A stretch of 64,000 bases of DNA from Trichopria drosophilae (lineage: Eukaryota > Arthropoda > Insecta > Hymenoptera > Diapriidae). Below the pieces are notes generated by a model that was not told where the DNA came from, did not search any database, and worked only from the letters and a program-made list of their open reading frames with translations. Of this stretch, positions 23,755-35,424 are shown one piece after another. Every line of letters starts with the position of its first letter. The first letter of the stretch is position 1. The stretch is taken from NCBI GenBank assembly GCA_030407085.1, contig CM059587.1, positions 32,461,001 to 32,525,000 on the forward strand, read 5' to 3'. A program made the position numbers and the translations under genes.

Positions 23755-26700
23755 AAGGAACCCGCACAATGGGGCAACGACAAGGAGTTTATCATGTCCT
23801 GTATTGCCATGTCCATAGGTTTTGGAAATGTGTGGCGTTTTCCCTTCACGGCCTACGAAAACGGAGGAGGAGCCTTTTTGATTCCATATATTATTATTCT
23901 CGTAATCGTAGGAAAACCTTTTTATTTATTGGAGATGATACTCGGCCAGTTCTCCGGAAGATCTGGCATTAGAATTTGGGAATTGTGTCCAGCATTCAAA
24001 GGTACAGTCATATAAAATGAAGACTTTTCTACAACTTTTAATCAACACGTAATATTTACGAAATATGTTGACAGGTGTTGGATGCGCGCAGTTCATTTGC
24101 CTTCTCGCGTTATCATCGTATTACTGCTCTTTAATGGCTTTGACGTTATTTTATCTGGTTGCAAGCTTTCAATCTGAGCTGCCGTGGGCTACTTGCAAAC
24201 CAGAATGGGGAAGCTTCTGTATCGATTTTCACTTCGCTGGAAGCATCGACACTGTCATGAATTCAAGTTACAAACGCTCAGCTGAACTATATTTCTAGTA
24301 ATTTATATTAATTATATTATATATCTTCAACGAATGACTAAAAAATACAAAATGCTTATTTCAGTAATGAGGTCCTCCAAGAAAAAGATCTTAATGATGG
24401 AATGGGTCTCCCAAATTGGCGATTGGTTCTCTGCTTGCTTGCGAGCTGGGTTGTCGTCTATCTTGTTGTCGTACGTGGAATCAAAAGTTCAGGAAAAGCC
24501 TCATATTTTTTAGCCATTTTTCCTTACGTAGTAATGGTTGGACTACTGATAAGGGCCTCGACTCTCCAAGGAGCTTCCACAGGAATTCTCTATTTTATTA
24601 CACCAAATTGGAACCGACTTTTAGATCCATCGGTTTGGTATAACGCTGTCGCTCAATGTTTCTTTTCCCTCACAGTGTGCTTCGGTACCGTAGTTATGTT
24701 TGCATCGCATAATAAATTCGATCACGATGTTTATAAGTAAGTTTAAAAATGTTACATATAGGTATTGCTTTCATTGTTTGACGACTCCGCAAAACACTAC
24801 CAACATGAAATTATTCATAAATGTTTTTTCAGAGATGCTATTGTAGTGACGACTTTGGACACTTTTACAAGCTTGCTGGCTGGCTTTACAATTTTTGGAA
24901 TTCTTGGAAATTTATGCTACGAACTAGGAATAAACGATGTTTCACTTGTGGCACGAGGTGATACTGGGTTAGCATTTATTTCTTATCCCGAGGCGATTGC
25001 CAAGTTTACAGTAGTACCTCAATTTTTTGCTGTGATATTCTTCGTGATGTTGTTCGTTCTTGGAATTGGAAGTGAATCTGGTTTACTTTCCGCCCTTATA
25101 GACATTATACACGAAGAGTTTCCGAATTGGAAACATTGGAGGATTGCAACTGGAGTTTGCGTTATTCATTTTTTTGTCGGATTAATTTATACGACACCGG
25201 TAAGTTTGGAACTTTTCATTGCAGTCTGAATTTTATGACGTTACTTAGGTATTATTTCCTAAGTATTTTTAAGTGCGTAAATTCGTGATACGCAATGTAC
25301 AATATTAAAATGTCAGATTTAATTATATCCACAGGCTAGTCAGTACATGGTGACATTTGTCGATTATTATGCCACATCGTTCATCGCGTTTGTTCCTGCC
25401 ACTCTGGAAGTGATAGCAATTTCTTGGGGATATGGTAAATTATTTACGTTAAAATATAATAATAATAATAATAATATGCCCTGAAATATGGGAGGTCGTG
25501 GCCTTTTAAGCCTGGAGTTTCTGCATGATCGATTGGTCCTCGAGACAGCTTGCGACGTGATTAATCGAACGGAGGATCTCCTGATGATGCTAGTTCATCA
25601 GCATGAAATTCAGGGGAAGGGGACGTTTTTGTACAACGCGGCGGAACGAGCGGCGCGGAAACCTCGGTCTGGTTTTCAACGTGGGACGTAGTGGTGCACA
25701 GGAAGGTGAATCAGTCATCAATTTGTACCCAGTGCGTCTCAGGGTTAACATACGGAAGGAACAACTCCGTATGTTGGAGAGAAGGCATATCGTCAAGTCA
25801 TTGCGTGGACAATTCTTTCGAAATGTCCAACAACTTGGCTTGTCGGCAGAGATGACCTTCTCCTTCTTAAGATCAGCCGGCTTGAAATCCGAGACCGAGG
25901 GTTTTATCTTCGCATGCCAGGATGGGGTCATCAATACCTTAGCGTATTGCCAGAACATCTTACACCAGGCGGTACAGAGTACGCTTTGTAGATTGTGTAG
26001 ATGTCATGCTGAGACACTAATGCATCTTTTGGCAGCATGTCCAATATATGCAGTTTCAGCATACATCGAACGTCACAATGCGGCTCTTCGAGTGCTGTAT
26101 TACCATCTTCGCAGCACTTATGGTATTGATGCAACCCCAGTTTTGCCGTACGTCCCCAGTGATATTGAATCCGTAGTCGGGAATGAGTCGTGCCGAATAT
26201 ACTGGAATTACTCATTCCCGACGAGCAGGCAAATATCAGCCAATAAGCCTGATATCGTCCTTGTTGACTTCGATGGCAAATCCATCTTTGTCATCGAGTT
26301 TTCTGCACCAGCAGAAACAAATATAGTCAGAAAAGAGTAGTAAAAAAACTCCTGTTCGAGATTCGCAAGCTGTATCGAGGATTCAAAATCAAGCTCGTCG
26401 TGCTGATAATTGAAGTGCTGGGAGGAATGAGACCAACTTTCCTCCAAAACATCAAAAGCATTCCGGCCTGTCGAGAACATGCAAATTCCATCGCAGACCG
26501 AATGCAGAAAGCAGTGCTGCTGGGATCTCTCCGTCTACTGAGGTCACACGAGATCCTGTAACCACTTACCCGATGGTAGAGGGAGTGGTTACAGTTACAA
26601 AAGAAATGGCCCGGTGCAGTCTGCAGCAGAGGAGATGGATATCGGAGCCACTTTTCTGCTGCAGACTGCACACGTGGATTATGGAGGGCCAAGGGAGGTT

Positions 26701-28791
26701 AGGGTTTTAGTCGGTAAACCTTGCCCCGAACACCATGGGCAAGGATGTCCGACAGACGGGGGGTTAATCAACATCTTCAACCCCCTATGGTGCCCAACGC
26801 ATTTCCCCCCTCCGCAAAAAAAAAGAAAAAAATAAATAATCGTCTTTATTGGCAATACAAAATATAAACACAAATTGATACAAAAGAAAATGACGCTACA
26901 GTAATGCCAAAAGGCGAGGCACAGCTCCACAGAGTTGCTTTACAGGCTGACCTTGATGTAATATCATCTATTACCAAAGAAAATTATTTTATATCGAACC
27001 AAAATGTTTTATATTTCTGTTTACATTACTAATGTACACATGATATGGTAAAGTTAGTCAACCAACTTTATGGGTTATTTGTGAAACAATTTGACAGTGT
27101 TTAAGCCTAAAATATATCGTATCAGTAATTTCAATAAAAAATGTTTCCAAACGTATACAAAACAGTATCAAAAGTTTAAATCCTTGGTCAAGTACCTGAC
27201 ATCAGATCAGGGCTTGGTCACTTGCTTACACGGGTAGAATTCACATCAAATTTACATGTGTACTACAGGTTTATTTTATTTGTAGTTTTAATAAACGCAT
27301 AAATAAATACTTTTCGTATTCCAAAGGACTTCAAAACTTCCTTGACGATGTGGAATTCATGCTAAAAAGGAAACTGTCTCTCTACTGGATATGTTGTTGG
27401 AAAGTTTTAACGCCTGCAGTTACTGCCATAATCTTCATTTATTCTGTGATAAACCTGAAGTCTCTCACATATGGCGGAAAAAGTTATCCTAATGCAGCTT
27501 ATGGTGAATTAACTACGTTTTGTGATGTAATATCACCTATATTTGCATTGAAAACAATCAAGATATACATTTTATTTTTAATATTTTTTACTTTCGCCCA
27601 AATACACTTTTCAACTATTCTATCAATTCATGTATTTTTACAACAATATAATTCCAATAATTTAAATACTGGTTTTATTTTTAGTAATCGGGTGGATAAT
27701 ATTTTCCATTGCCATGATTCAAATTCCACTATGGATGATAGTTGCGGTTTTAAAGAAAAGAAAATATCCATTCCCAGAGGTAATGGGCAGTAATTTTAGC
27801 GTAAAAAAACATTAACATTTTTTGTTATTGATAATGATACTGAATTAGTAATTATGTGCATCATACAATATATGTTATGTCCGGTGATAACGAAGTTGAT
27901 AATGGAGCCGACAAAGAATACATAAAACGACGGTACCACGACTATTCAACGCATGATTTTCAACAAACGAACTGCTCTCAGGCTATCACAAGCATTCATC
28001 ACGCAACAGTGCAACGCCAGACTTTTCATCATACGACCATTTCAACATAAACTTTCCGTTTCATAATCGTTTCAACAGAAAAAATCGAGTTCGCTGAAAT
28101 ACAAAATTGACCTAACTTTGTCTAAACTAACCTAACCTATAACCACAAGATCCCAACACAAACTTTTCATCACAAAACAAAAACCGAGTACCTCTCAATA
28201 TAAATATTAACCTAACTTAATTTAACATTGCGCAGATGTTAAACAAACCTAATCAAATCTCATCAACTTACCCGAACGAAACCTCTTCTTACCTTACCCC
28301 ACCTAGCCAAACTACATAATCCTTACACAGGCTTGTCATCACAAAACAACAAGTTTTTGTAAATATAAGCCCTAACTTAACCTAACTTAACCCAACTTAA
28401 CTTAATCTAACCTAGCATTGTCCATGTATTGAGATTAGCAAAAAAAAGGAATGATGTCGAATTAAATAGCGCTTAGTATTAAATTGTAATTAATAATTAT
28501 GTTGGAATGTATATATACATTGTCTTGAAATGTGATCAAACGTGTTGAATAATCGGGTCACCAAAAACGACAATAACTAAAAATTTAATTTTATTAACCA
28601 ATTGCATCTTATGATGACTGTGAAAAAATGATATTTATTCTGTATATTTTCAGATACTAAGACGTGCCCTAGAACCATCAAATTCATGGGGACCAAGAAA
28701 TGCCGAATATCACAGAAAGTGGATCGAATTTCGAGAGAGCTGTGGAAAAAGTGAAAAAGAAATCGTGGGAAGTAAAATCGATCTCATTTAA
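23755..28791 (+). CDS. Sodium-dependent nutrient amino-acid transporter (SLC6), eight exons found
   Basis: SLC6 proteins couple amino-acid uptake to sodium across the plasma membrane, with 12 membrane helices in a LeuT fold. Exons are 23755-24001, 24075-24297, 24365-24736, 24833-25199, 25335-25434, 27327-27503, 27685-27779 and 28654-28791. All junctions are GT-AG with consistent phases, giving 572 residues. The first helix shows GFGNVWRFPFTAYENGGGAF, the sodium and substrate site of the family. Later come WGNDKEF just before helix 1, ASHNKFDHDVYKDA, a GIGSESGLLSALID stretch and the C-terminal tail starting ILRRALEPSNSWGP. The ENGGGAF form and lack of a long loop with many glycosylation sites fit the insect NAAT group rather than monoamine or GABA carriers. 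The initiator ATG exon is not identified. Intron 5 contains a retrotransposon. The coding frame looks intact. Confidence 0.88.
25454..25475 (+). repeat. (TAA)n microsatellite at the 5' edge of the R2-like insert
   Basis: A short AATAATAATAATAATAAT run precedes the first recognisable base of the retroelement. It may be the target, or it may have arisen on insertion. Confidence 0.6.
25476..26835 (+). mobile_element. 5'-truncated R2-like retrotransposon with restriction-like endonuclease
   Basis: The element lies in intron 5 of the SLC6 gene, in the same orientation. Frames along it read GGRGLLSLEFLHDRLVLETA (25488 on, C-terminal side of the reverse transcriptase), then from 25603 a long frame with ETEGFIFACQDGVINTL. 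Next is a zinc motif CRLCRCHAETLMHLLAAC (C-x2-C-x8-H-x4-C), followed by KPDIVLVDFDGKSIFVIEF, the PD...E/D core of the restriction-like endonuclease. A third frame from about 26340 ends in KAVLLGSLRLLRSHEIL. Frame shifts occur near 25655 and 26335, so it is dead. The tail is an A-rich run at 26817-26835. The zinc-plus-PD layout is that of the R2/R4/NeSL group, which use this nuclease in place of an AP-type one. Confidence 0.85.
28080..28430. repeat. Degenerate CCTAA/AACTTAACC tract in the last SLC6 intron
   Basis: Words such as ACTAACCTAACCTATAACC, TTAACCTAACTTAACCC and CTTAATCTAACCTAGC recur through this part. The basic word is CCTAA, the insect telomere repeat read on the other strand, but it is highly diverged. 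It may be an interstitial telomere-like array or a simple repeat of other origin. Confidence 0.5.
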
Positions 28792-30543
28792 GGGTCTGAA
28801 ATCTCAACCACGGAAAATTAAGTTTATTTTCGTGAAACTTTACTTCAAAGCGTACTTCACTGCCAAGACTGTATCAGTCGCGATGAGGTTTCATTTCTTC
28901 TGGTTTTTATGTTTTAATTAAGTAAAACATTATATCGAATTAAAAGAATTACAAACAGAATTTAATCATATATTATGATAATACAGATCTAACTTGAAAT
29001 AAATGACCTTCAATCAGATAAAATGTAGCAACCTTGACTTGGGTAGAATGAATAAAACACAGGTTCAATTCGTAACATGATTGGGCAGATGTTCTTGTAG
29101 TACTTTCGTAAGAAACGCAAAGTTAATGGGCAATAAATTATTAAATCGTTTTCAACGCTTCTATAATGTTCATGAAACGAGCGTTTATTTCGTCTTACGT
29201 TTAGCGATAATTGGGCAAGTCGCCGATAATTTCGAATGGCATATGATATGCAAACCTGCTAAATACGATCAAAGTAATTCGTAGAAAAATCAACTCGCAA
29301 TATAAGTATGACACGATCGCATAAATATCTTTAAGTTTGAGTAATGTCAAAACACTCTTATAAAAAACTTCCCTGCTCAGAGTTAAAAAAGTCAATTTAT
29401 AAAATGCTCAATATGATAATTCTGATAATAGCTTATATATTACCTTTTGATAGATATACTGAAGGCTGTGTAACATTGTACTAATTTTCTCTAAGTATTA
29501 AGTTTTTTTCATCAATTCTCCATTGGATTCATGATATTTGTTTATCTTTAAACTTCTACCATGGTACAGAAGACACACGTTTGGCACTTGCATTCCATAC
29601 CTAAGTATTAAATAAAACTTAGCAAACAAAAGCAATAAATTTTCTGTTAGATATATTCAAAAAAAACAGAGAGGCCGCATAACTTGGCTAGTAAAGCAAT
29701 CGATCCGGAATCGAAAGGTCCCGGCAGATACACGCATCAAATCTCTCAAATTTATCAATAATTTTTTGAGAAAACCAAAGAAATATCAAAACAAAATCGC
29801 AAAATAACATTCTCTCTCTCATGATCATATTAATTCATTAGCACTTGTGAATTGTGCAGATAAGTTCTGATTTCGAGAGAGAAATGGGTGAAAAATTTTA
29901 AATAAGAAGGTCCCGAAAAAGATAAACAAAAAACCAAACAAAAAGCAGCAGATTTCTATGGAAATATCAATCCACTACCTACCACTCACTTAAAAAATTA
30001 GAAGTACATACATAGCGCATAGCCTATCAATAATGGAGTCCTCGGTACAAGCCAAATTCTCTGATCTCTGACTATTGGACTGAGGTATGGTAGAATTTCA
30101 TCTCCCGCGGTACACCATGTTCAGAAGTCCGCATATTGGTTACGTTCCAACCAAAATTCCATCTCATACACACTCACATGCACACTGCATATTTCACAAT
30201 GTGAAGTAGTAGGGGTAAAAGGGAATCTCCAATCGTCATAGGTTGGAGCCGTCCAAAAGGCATGGGTTTCGTAGTCGTATGTTAACTAGTGATATATCGT
30301 ATTGTACATCTGTATCCTAACTTCCCCACCATCGTTTATACATATAGGGACCTAAGGGCGAGGGGTTGAAGATCCACCTTCTCTTGTCCTGATATTGCAG
30401 TCCTTACCTTATTCCAATTGCTCTTATTCTAATCTTTTCCCTTCGTCTATTCTAATTTCTCCGCAAGTATTCTCCCCACACGTATTTCACCGTATTTCGG
30501 TATGCATATGTCAGTGTACATTCGACCCCCTTTTAATAAATAT
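28792..30543. other. Intergenic; one weak tRNA-like SINE head
   Basis: No gene is recognised. At about 29670-29735, GCATAACTTGGCTAGTAAAG followed by ATCCGGAATCGAAAGGTCCC resembles the left half of a tRNA-derived SINE, but a good B-box is absent. A GC-richer patch of pyrimidine-rich sequence lies at 30300-30540. Confidence 0.35.
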
Positions 30544-30850
30544 AGTGACCCTCCCCTTATTTTAATTCTTATTATTTTAACTGCGTCCTTTATTTGAACT
30601 TTCTTTCGTCCCTTATGTTAACTTCTTCCCCTCGTGAGTTCCCCCACCATTCGTCATTTGAAAGTGTTCAAAAGAGCGCGGACTGCTGTTTGCGCTTGCG
30701 CATACAGGTGAAGAAAGACGCCACTATATCTCCCCTCTCTGTTTTTATGATCTCATACTGCCAGTGGTGAGGAAGAGGGGAAGCGGTAAAATAAGGGAAG
30801 AAGCCGCCATCTTCCTTAACTCGAAAAGTTAAAATAAGGGGAGGGCCACT
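30544..30850. mobile_element. MITE with AGTGACCCTCCCC ends
   Basis: AGTGACCCTCCCCTTATTTT at the left is mirrored at the right by AAAATAAGGGGAGGGCCACT, with one mismatch. The length is about 307 bp. The interior repeats related words (AAAATAAGGGAAGAAG near 30790) and has no coding frame. A clear target duplication is not seen. Confidence 0.75.
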
Positions 30851-30989
30851 GCACTCTGTTTTTTAATATTTCTGTTTTCAAATATGCTGATTCCGTAATC
30901 GAATAATTTCCCTTCCGTCGGTATCCCCACTTCAAACGCCTTTGGGGTCGTCCATAAACCACGTGGACAATTTTTCACCAATTGCCGAT

Positions 30990-31011
30990 CCCCCCCCCCC
31001 CCCCCCCCCCC
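30990..31011 (+). repeat. Homopolymer of 22 C
   Basis: An unbroken run of 22 C bases between GAT and ATGGAAAACC. The exact length is likely to be unreliable in any assembly. Confidence 0.9.
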
Positions 31012-32400
31012 ATGGAAAACCATGGACCACTGATCTATACTGTAACATCCGTAATGCCGTGGACATTTGGCGAAGACTTCTCTTTTGAAATTTGGTATTG
31101 AAATGGATGCTGGTGAAAGAAGATATAATGTTCGAAGATGGTAGAGCGTAGTGCATTTATGGCTGTAATTAAGAGATTTATAAGTGCGTTAAAATCTATT
31201 GGAATATCTTTTTTTTTTGTTACAATCAACTTTTCATGAGAAGATGAGCACATATTCCGAATTAAATGTGATAATAAATTATATTTTGTGTTCATCATAC
31301 TTTTATAAGTACGCACAAATGATAGATATAAGTCGCCTTATGATGAACAAAGATAGAATTGTTGTCTACTAGTTTGAAAATTTGGTTAACGTTATTTCCT
31401 CTGAAGTAAAAAACTGGTCTGATATTTCATCATTTCTGATTTAAAAAATATTAAGGCAGAACTTTTTAGAAATTCGGCACGTTGAAACGTTGGATTTTCT
31501 ATAAATGTCAGTTAAAGAGTTACATCTACTGACCAAAATCTGAACATGTAGCAAAGAGACTGGTATCGTATCAGAGCAGATGAAAGCGAAGTACATTCAC
31601 TAAGTCATAGTTTGGCTGAGATAAGACAGCGGGTTAAAACATACAGTCTGATGATATAATCAGTATAAATAGAATTTGACACTGTCCCAATTAACCCAAC
31701 AACAGATGTCCCATCTCGTCCGAATATTGCGGATGAGATGAGATATGAACTTGTGCGTAACCCGAGTATGAATTGATCGTAATAATCGTATACATACCTT
31801 CTCCGAAATCTAAGTGCTTGGATCCTTTCGTATGGAAACTAAAAATATATACCGCTTAAATTGAAGGACTTGTCAATAATTACAAGAATGTATGCCTCTC
31901 CCATCCTGTCCGACTAAAAAATAACTCTTAATCATTTCGAACACAATAGAAAATTTACGACGGGAGTGGATCAATTTTCATTAATTTATAAAACATTAAT
32001 ATCCAATGCAGTTATTGAATGGAATGCGCACATTAACCATGCGCATGGGACGGCCACTGTGGGTCAAGTGGACCCAGGGCACAATGTACGCCTTTTGTTG
32101 TTCGAATATACCTTGGCAGGTGCCAGCAGCTGCCCAAGGCTAACTTTACATTCGAGTCGCTAGAAATGTCAGTGCAAAAATTAACGTTGAATGGGTTCGG
32201 AAAACGCAGCGTGACCATTGCTACACATTTTTTATCTAAGGTTTTGTTACATTGAAAACATAAAATAAGCATATAAGATGCATTACATTACATAAAACAG
32301 ACATTAAACTAAGTTCAGTTCAAATTTTAGTTCATTTCGTCAAGTACAATCCGAATGACGACTAAATTACAGCTTTGGGTCCCGCGAAACCAGTATGACT
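31012..32400. other. Intergenic; one piggyBac-end-like patch
   Basis: No gene is recognised. At 32045-32080, GGGACGGCCACTGTGGGTC followed by GTGGACCCAGGGC closely resembles the ends of the piggyBac copy at 5793-7290, so this is probably a solo end or deleted relative. Nothing else is supported. Confidence 0.45.
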
Positions 32401-32404
32401 ATTA

Positions 32405-33135
32405 TGCTATTTTTTCAAAGGGGGCCTTGCCCCCGGACCCCCCTGATTACGCTATCCTAACCCAACCACTACATAATCTACGTAGATACCCGAGCTGACT
32501 TTTATAATTTTGTGTCCCCGAAGATACTAGCCCTGATTATGCATCCTCTCACAAACCTTCAGATGAAGACGCGGCATACTGCTATTGACACTTGTCTTAG
32601 GATTTTTATCCTATTTTTTGTATGTACTTTCATTGCCAGGTTTTTTCCCCGAAATTTTGTTCCGTGGTCTTTTATTCCATTTCATGTTTTTTTTTTCCAA
32701 GACTTTCTTGCAATATTTGTTTCCTAGGCTTTGTATTCTGCCAACCTTTCCTCCATGTATCTTCTATTTAAGAGTCAGCGGAGTAAATTAATTGAAACAG
32801 ATTTCGAGGGGATAACTAACAATATAGAGATAAAATTGTCCACAACGGAGATATGTTTGTGATGTTTGGTTGCATCTGCGAATTATGAAGAAAAGAGATT
32901 TCTATTGTGCCTCAACAGGGTTCCCGGACTTTATTCACCCGTGAAAATTTCCCCGGAAATAATTTTGCGGCAAAAATTCCCTTGCAAAAAATTTCCCCAG
33001 AAAAAATTGCTTATGCAAAAAATGACAGTAATTGCAGAACTGCACTATGGGTTTTTTTCTAGGACAGGGGCCAACGACGTTGAGGCTCTGTCCCCCGGTC
33101 CCCCTCGGGAAAACTATCCTAACCCAACCACTTTA
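32405..33135. repeat. Two copies of the CTATCCTAACCCAACCAC repeat with CCCCC runs
   Basis: One copy reads GGGGGCCTTGCCCCCGGACC at 32419, then GCTATCCTAACCCAACCAC. The other reads GTCCCCCGGTCCCCCTCGGG near 33090, then CTATCCTAACCCAACCAC. Between them lie pyrimidine-rich stretches (32620-32760) and a run of TTTCCCC-type words (32935-33015). The same arrangement, more diverged, is at 7380-7560. The nature of the element is unknown. Confidence 0.5.
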
Positions 33136-33295
33136 CAACAGAAAAATAAAATCCCCCGATTTTACAGAATTTCTGATTCCCTGTTAGAGATTTGGCTGGT
33201 TGAACTAGCCATTATCCTATTGTTCGGCAGAATCTCGGTAGAAATATACACGAATTCTAGATGAAACCCCACTATAGACCACTAACATACAGTAC

Positions 33296-33723
33296 AGGGG
33301 AAGTAGGGGCAAAGTGGGATACGGGGCAAAGTGAGATTTTGGCGTTTCGCTGTATTAGAACATTTCCTATGCATTTGTTTGCATTGTTTATTTACAAAAG
33401 AGTTATCGTAATACAAATTTTGAAACATATTTCAGTTTACATTCAGTATTTACCAACCGTTCGAACATGGCCTAGGAAGTCGAAGTCAATTTGTAAATTC
33501 ATACATATTTTCAATGGATTAGTAAGTATCAATAAATTAATAGCGTAATTAAAATCTGAATTGGATGACTTAATAGTCTTCTCTTACACTCAATTTCGTT
33601 TTTTATTTGTTTCATATGGGGTTGAGGATGATTTTTTACGTGTTTAAAAAAATTCTATTTGAGGCAAAGTGGGATGTATTCCGTGTTGATCTAAGCTCAC
33701 AGAGATACAGAGAGACTCTTGCC

Positions 33724-33755
<32 letters not shown>

Positions 33756-33979
33756 GTCAAACCTTTCCAGAAGTAATTTTAATTAACCCGTCCCACTTTG
33801 CCCCTGGATTTTCAGATTTCTCAAAAAAAAAGTTTTTTCGTAAAATTGAAATTTGGAATATTAAACAGATACTTTTTTTTAAATGCGTTTCATAATAAGT
33901 TAGTTGAGGACCTAAATGCCCCATATTTTTTGTATACAAGTTTTTCCAAAACCATCCCACTTTGCCCCTACTTCCCCTA
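33296..33979. mobile_element. Inverted-repeat element with GGGGCAAAGTGGGA ends
   Basis: AGGGGAAGTAGGGGCAAAGT at the left is mirrored exactly by ACTTTGCCCCTACTTCCCCT at the right. The phrase GGGGCAAAGTG recurs just inside on the left (33324) and, as GGCAAAGTGGGATG, at 33663; CCCACTTTGCCCC is at 33792. The element is about 684 bp with no transposase, and the internal copies suggest stepwise growth. A (TC)n microsatellite lies within. The arrangement parallels the element at 11001-12232. Confidence 0.75.
33723..33757 (+). repeat. (CT)n microsatellite
   Basis: A run of CT dinucleotides with one interruption (CTTTCTCTCTCT) inside the inverted-repeat element. Confidence 0.9.
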
Positions 33980-34987
33980 TTTAGAGTAACATAAAGCAAT
34001 AATTACAAACTGAAAATATTATATTAAATTTGTATAATAGGTAAGGATCAATCGATTCGAAAAAATAAGCAGGTGTAAATGTAAACAATTTTTCTTTCGA
34101 AATGAAGCTTTGATCTTTACAACAGCTTTGTAAACAATCGCGACAGCATGTGCAGGTGAATCAGCTGAGAGCAAGTCGCTATATTGGGCGTTCGATCGAG
34201 AGGTATTCGAGATTTTCGAATCGAGCCGAAGTCGATAAGTTGTAGGAGCTTGTTTAAACTATATGAGCTGTTTCAATGTCTCGCGTCACGGTAGATTTAC
34301 GCCAGAATTCATGTCATTTTTAGTAGGATTTCTACCCATATTAAGTTTCTAGCCAGATCATCAAAATTTAGGATAATTCTGGGCAGATTCTCGTGACCAT
34401 CTCTACCAGGATTGTTATGAAACAAAAAAGGTGAAAAATCTTGGTGGGCAGGGCAGCAGCAGAATCGAATTGACGGGCCACGGGAATGTATTCCTGGGAA
34501 ATTTATATATTACAGATAACAAAGGGAAAATATTTAAGTTAATAATAAGGAAAGCAGTTTGTTAGGGATATTATAAAAGATGTCGAATACCTAGAGCGGG
34601 AAAGGAATCGTCGTGTATAAGAGGGATAGGGCTGCTACACGCCTCACTTCACTGTGAAAAGTGTTTTTTACCCAGTATTAGAATTCTTATGCCCCGTAAA
34701 ATATAGTATTTTGCGCATAGGGATTGCCATCTTTCTACTACCTGTTAAAAGACGAAGATTTTATATTATTATAATCGATATGTCAGTTTATTTTAGCCTT
34801 TTCTCTTTAACTAAAAGCAATTTTTGTTTATGGAAATTTATCCAGCAAATTAAAATATTAAAAATGCCTTCTTTTAGTCATAATAAAACATTCTTTTAAA
34901 ATAGGAGAGTTTATTACAGTTTCGTATAACCTGTCAAAAACAAATGCTGAACGACGGACATTTTGCTAGTTATAATATTTCTTTTAA
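33980..34987. other. Intergenic, nothing recognised
   Basis: A CG-richer patch is at 34135-34300 (TCGATCGAGAGG, TCGAATCGAGCCGAAGTCG). No open frame here has recognisable features. Confidence 0.35.
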
Positions 34988-35420
34988 GGAGGTTCACCAG
35001 GTCAAAGAATTAACATTGAGAATTTAACGAAAAAATTATAGTAGGTTAAACAATGAAAGAAATTAATGCCTGCAAAGTTTCAAGCCCCTAGGTACCTTCA
35101 GAGCAGAGAAATTAATAAAAATGTTCACGATTCTTTAACATTGAGTTTTATGGGAACATGTATATATTCATGAAATTCGTATTGAATTAACATTGAGTTT
35201 TTCGTAAAATTTATACTACTGATAAAAAAATTTGTGAGATTTTAAATGCAGAAAGAAAAACGTCTCTTCCTACCTTTAGAGACGAGAAATAAAATAAACA
35301 AATAGCTAAAAGGGTCATTTTTGGTTATGTTGACGGACGACAACGTCTTAGGAAGCATACCACCGAAGTCATATTGGCGTCCGTTCCATATTTGACTCGA
35401 TAGGTACCTGGTGAACCTCC
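34988..35420. mobile_element. MITE with TTAA target sites
   Basis: GGAGGTTCACCAGGT at the left is mirrored exactly by ACCTGGTGAACCTCC at the right, and TTAA flanks both ends (34984-34987 and 35421-35424). The length is 433 bp and non-coding. TTAA sites fit the piggyBac group, though the ends do not begin with the usual CCC. Confidence 0.75.
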
Positions 35421-35424
35421 TTAA

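Noticed and set aside
28080..28430. A true internal telomere array
   Set aside because: The CCTAA units are too diverged and irregular, and the tract is inside an intron of a normal gene.
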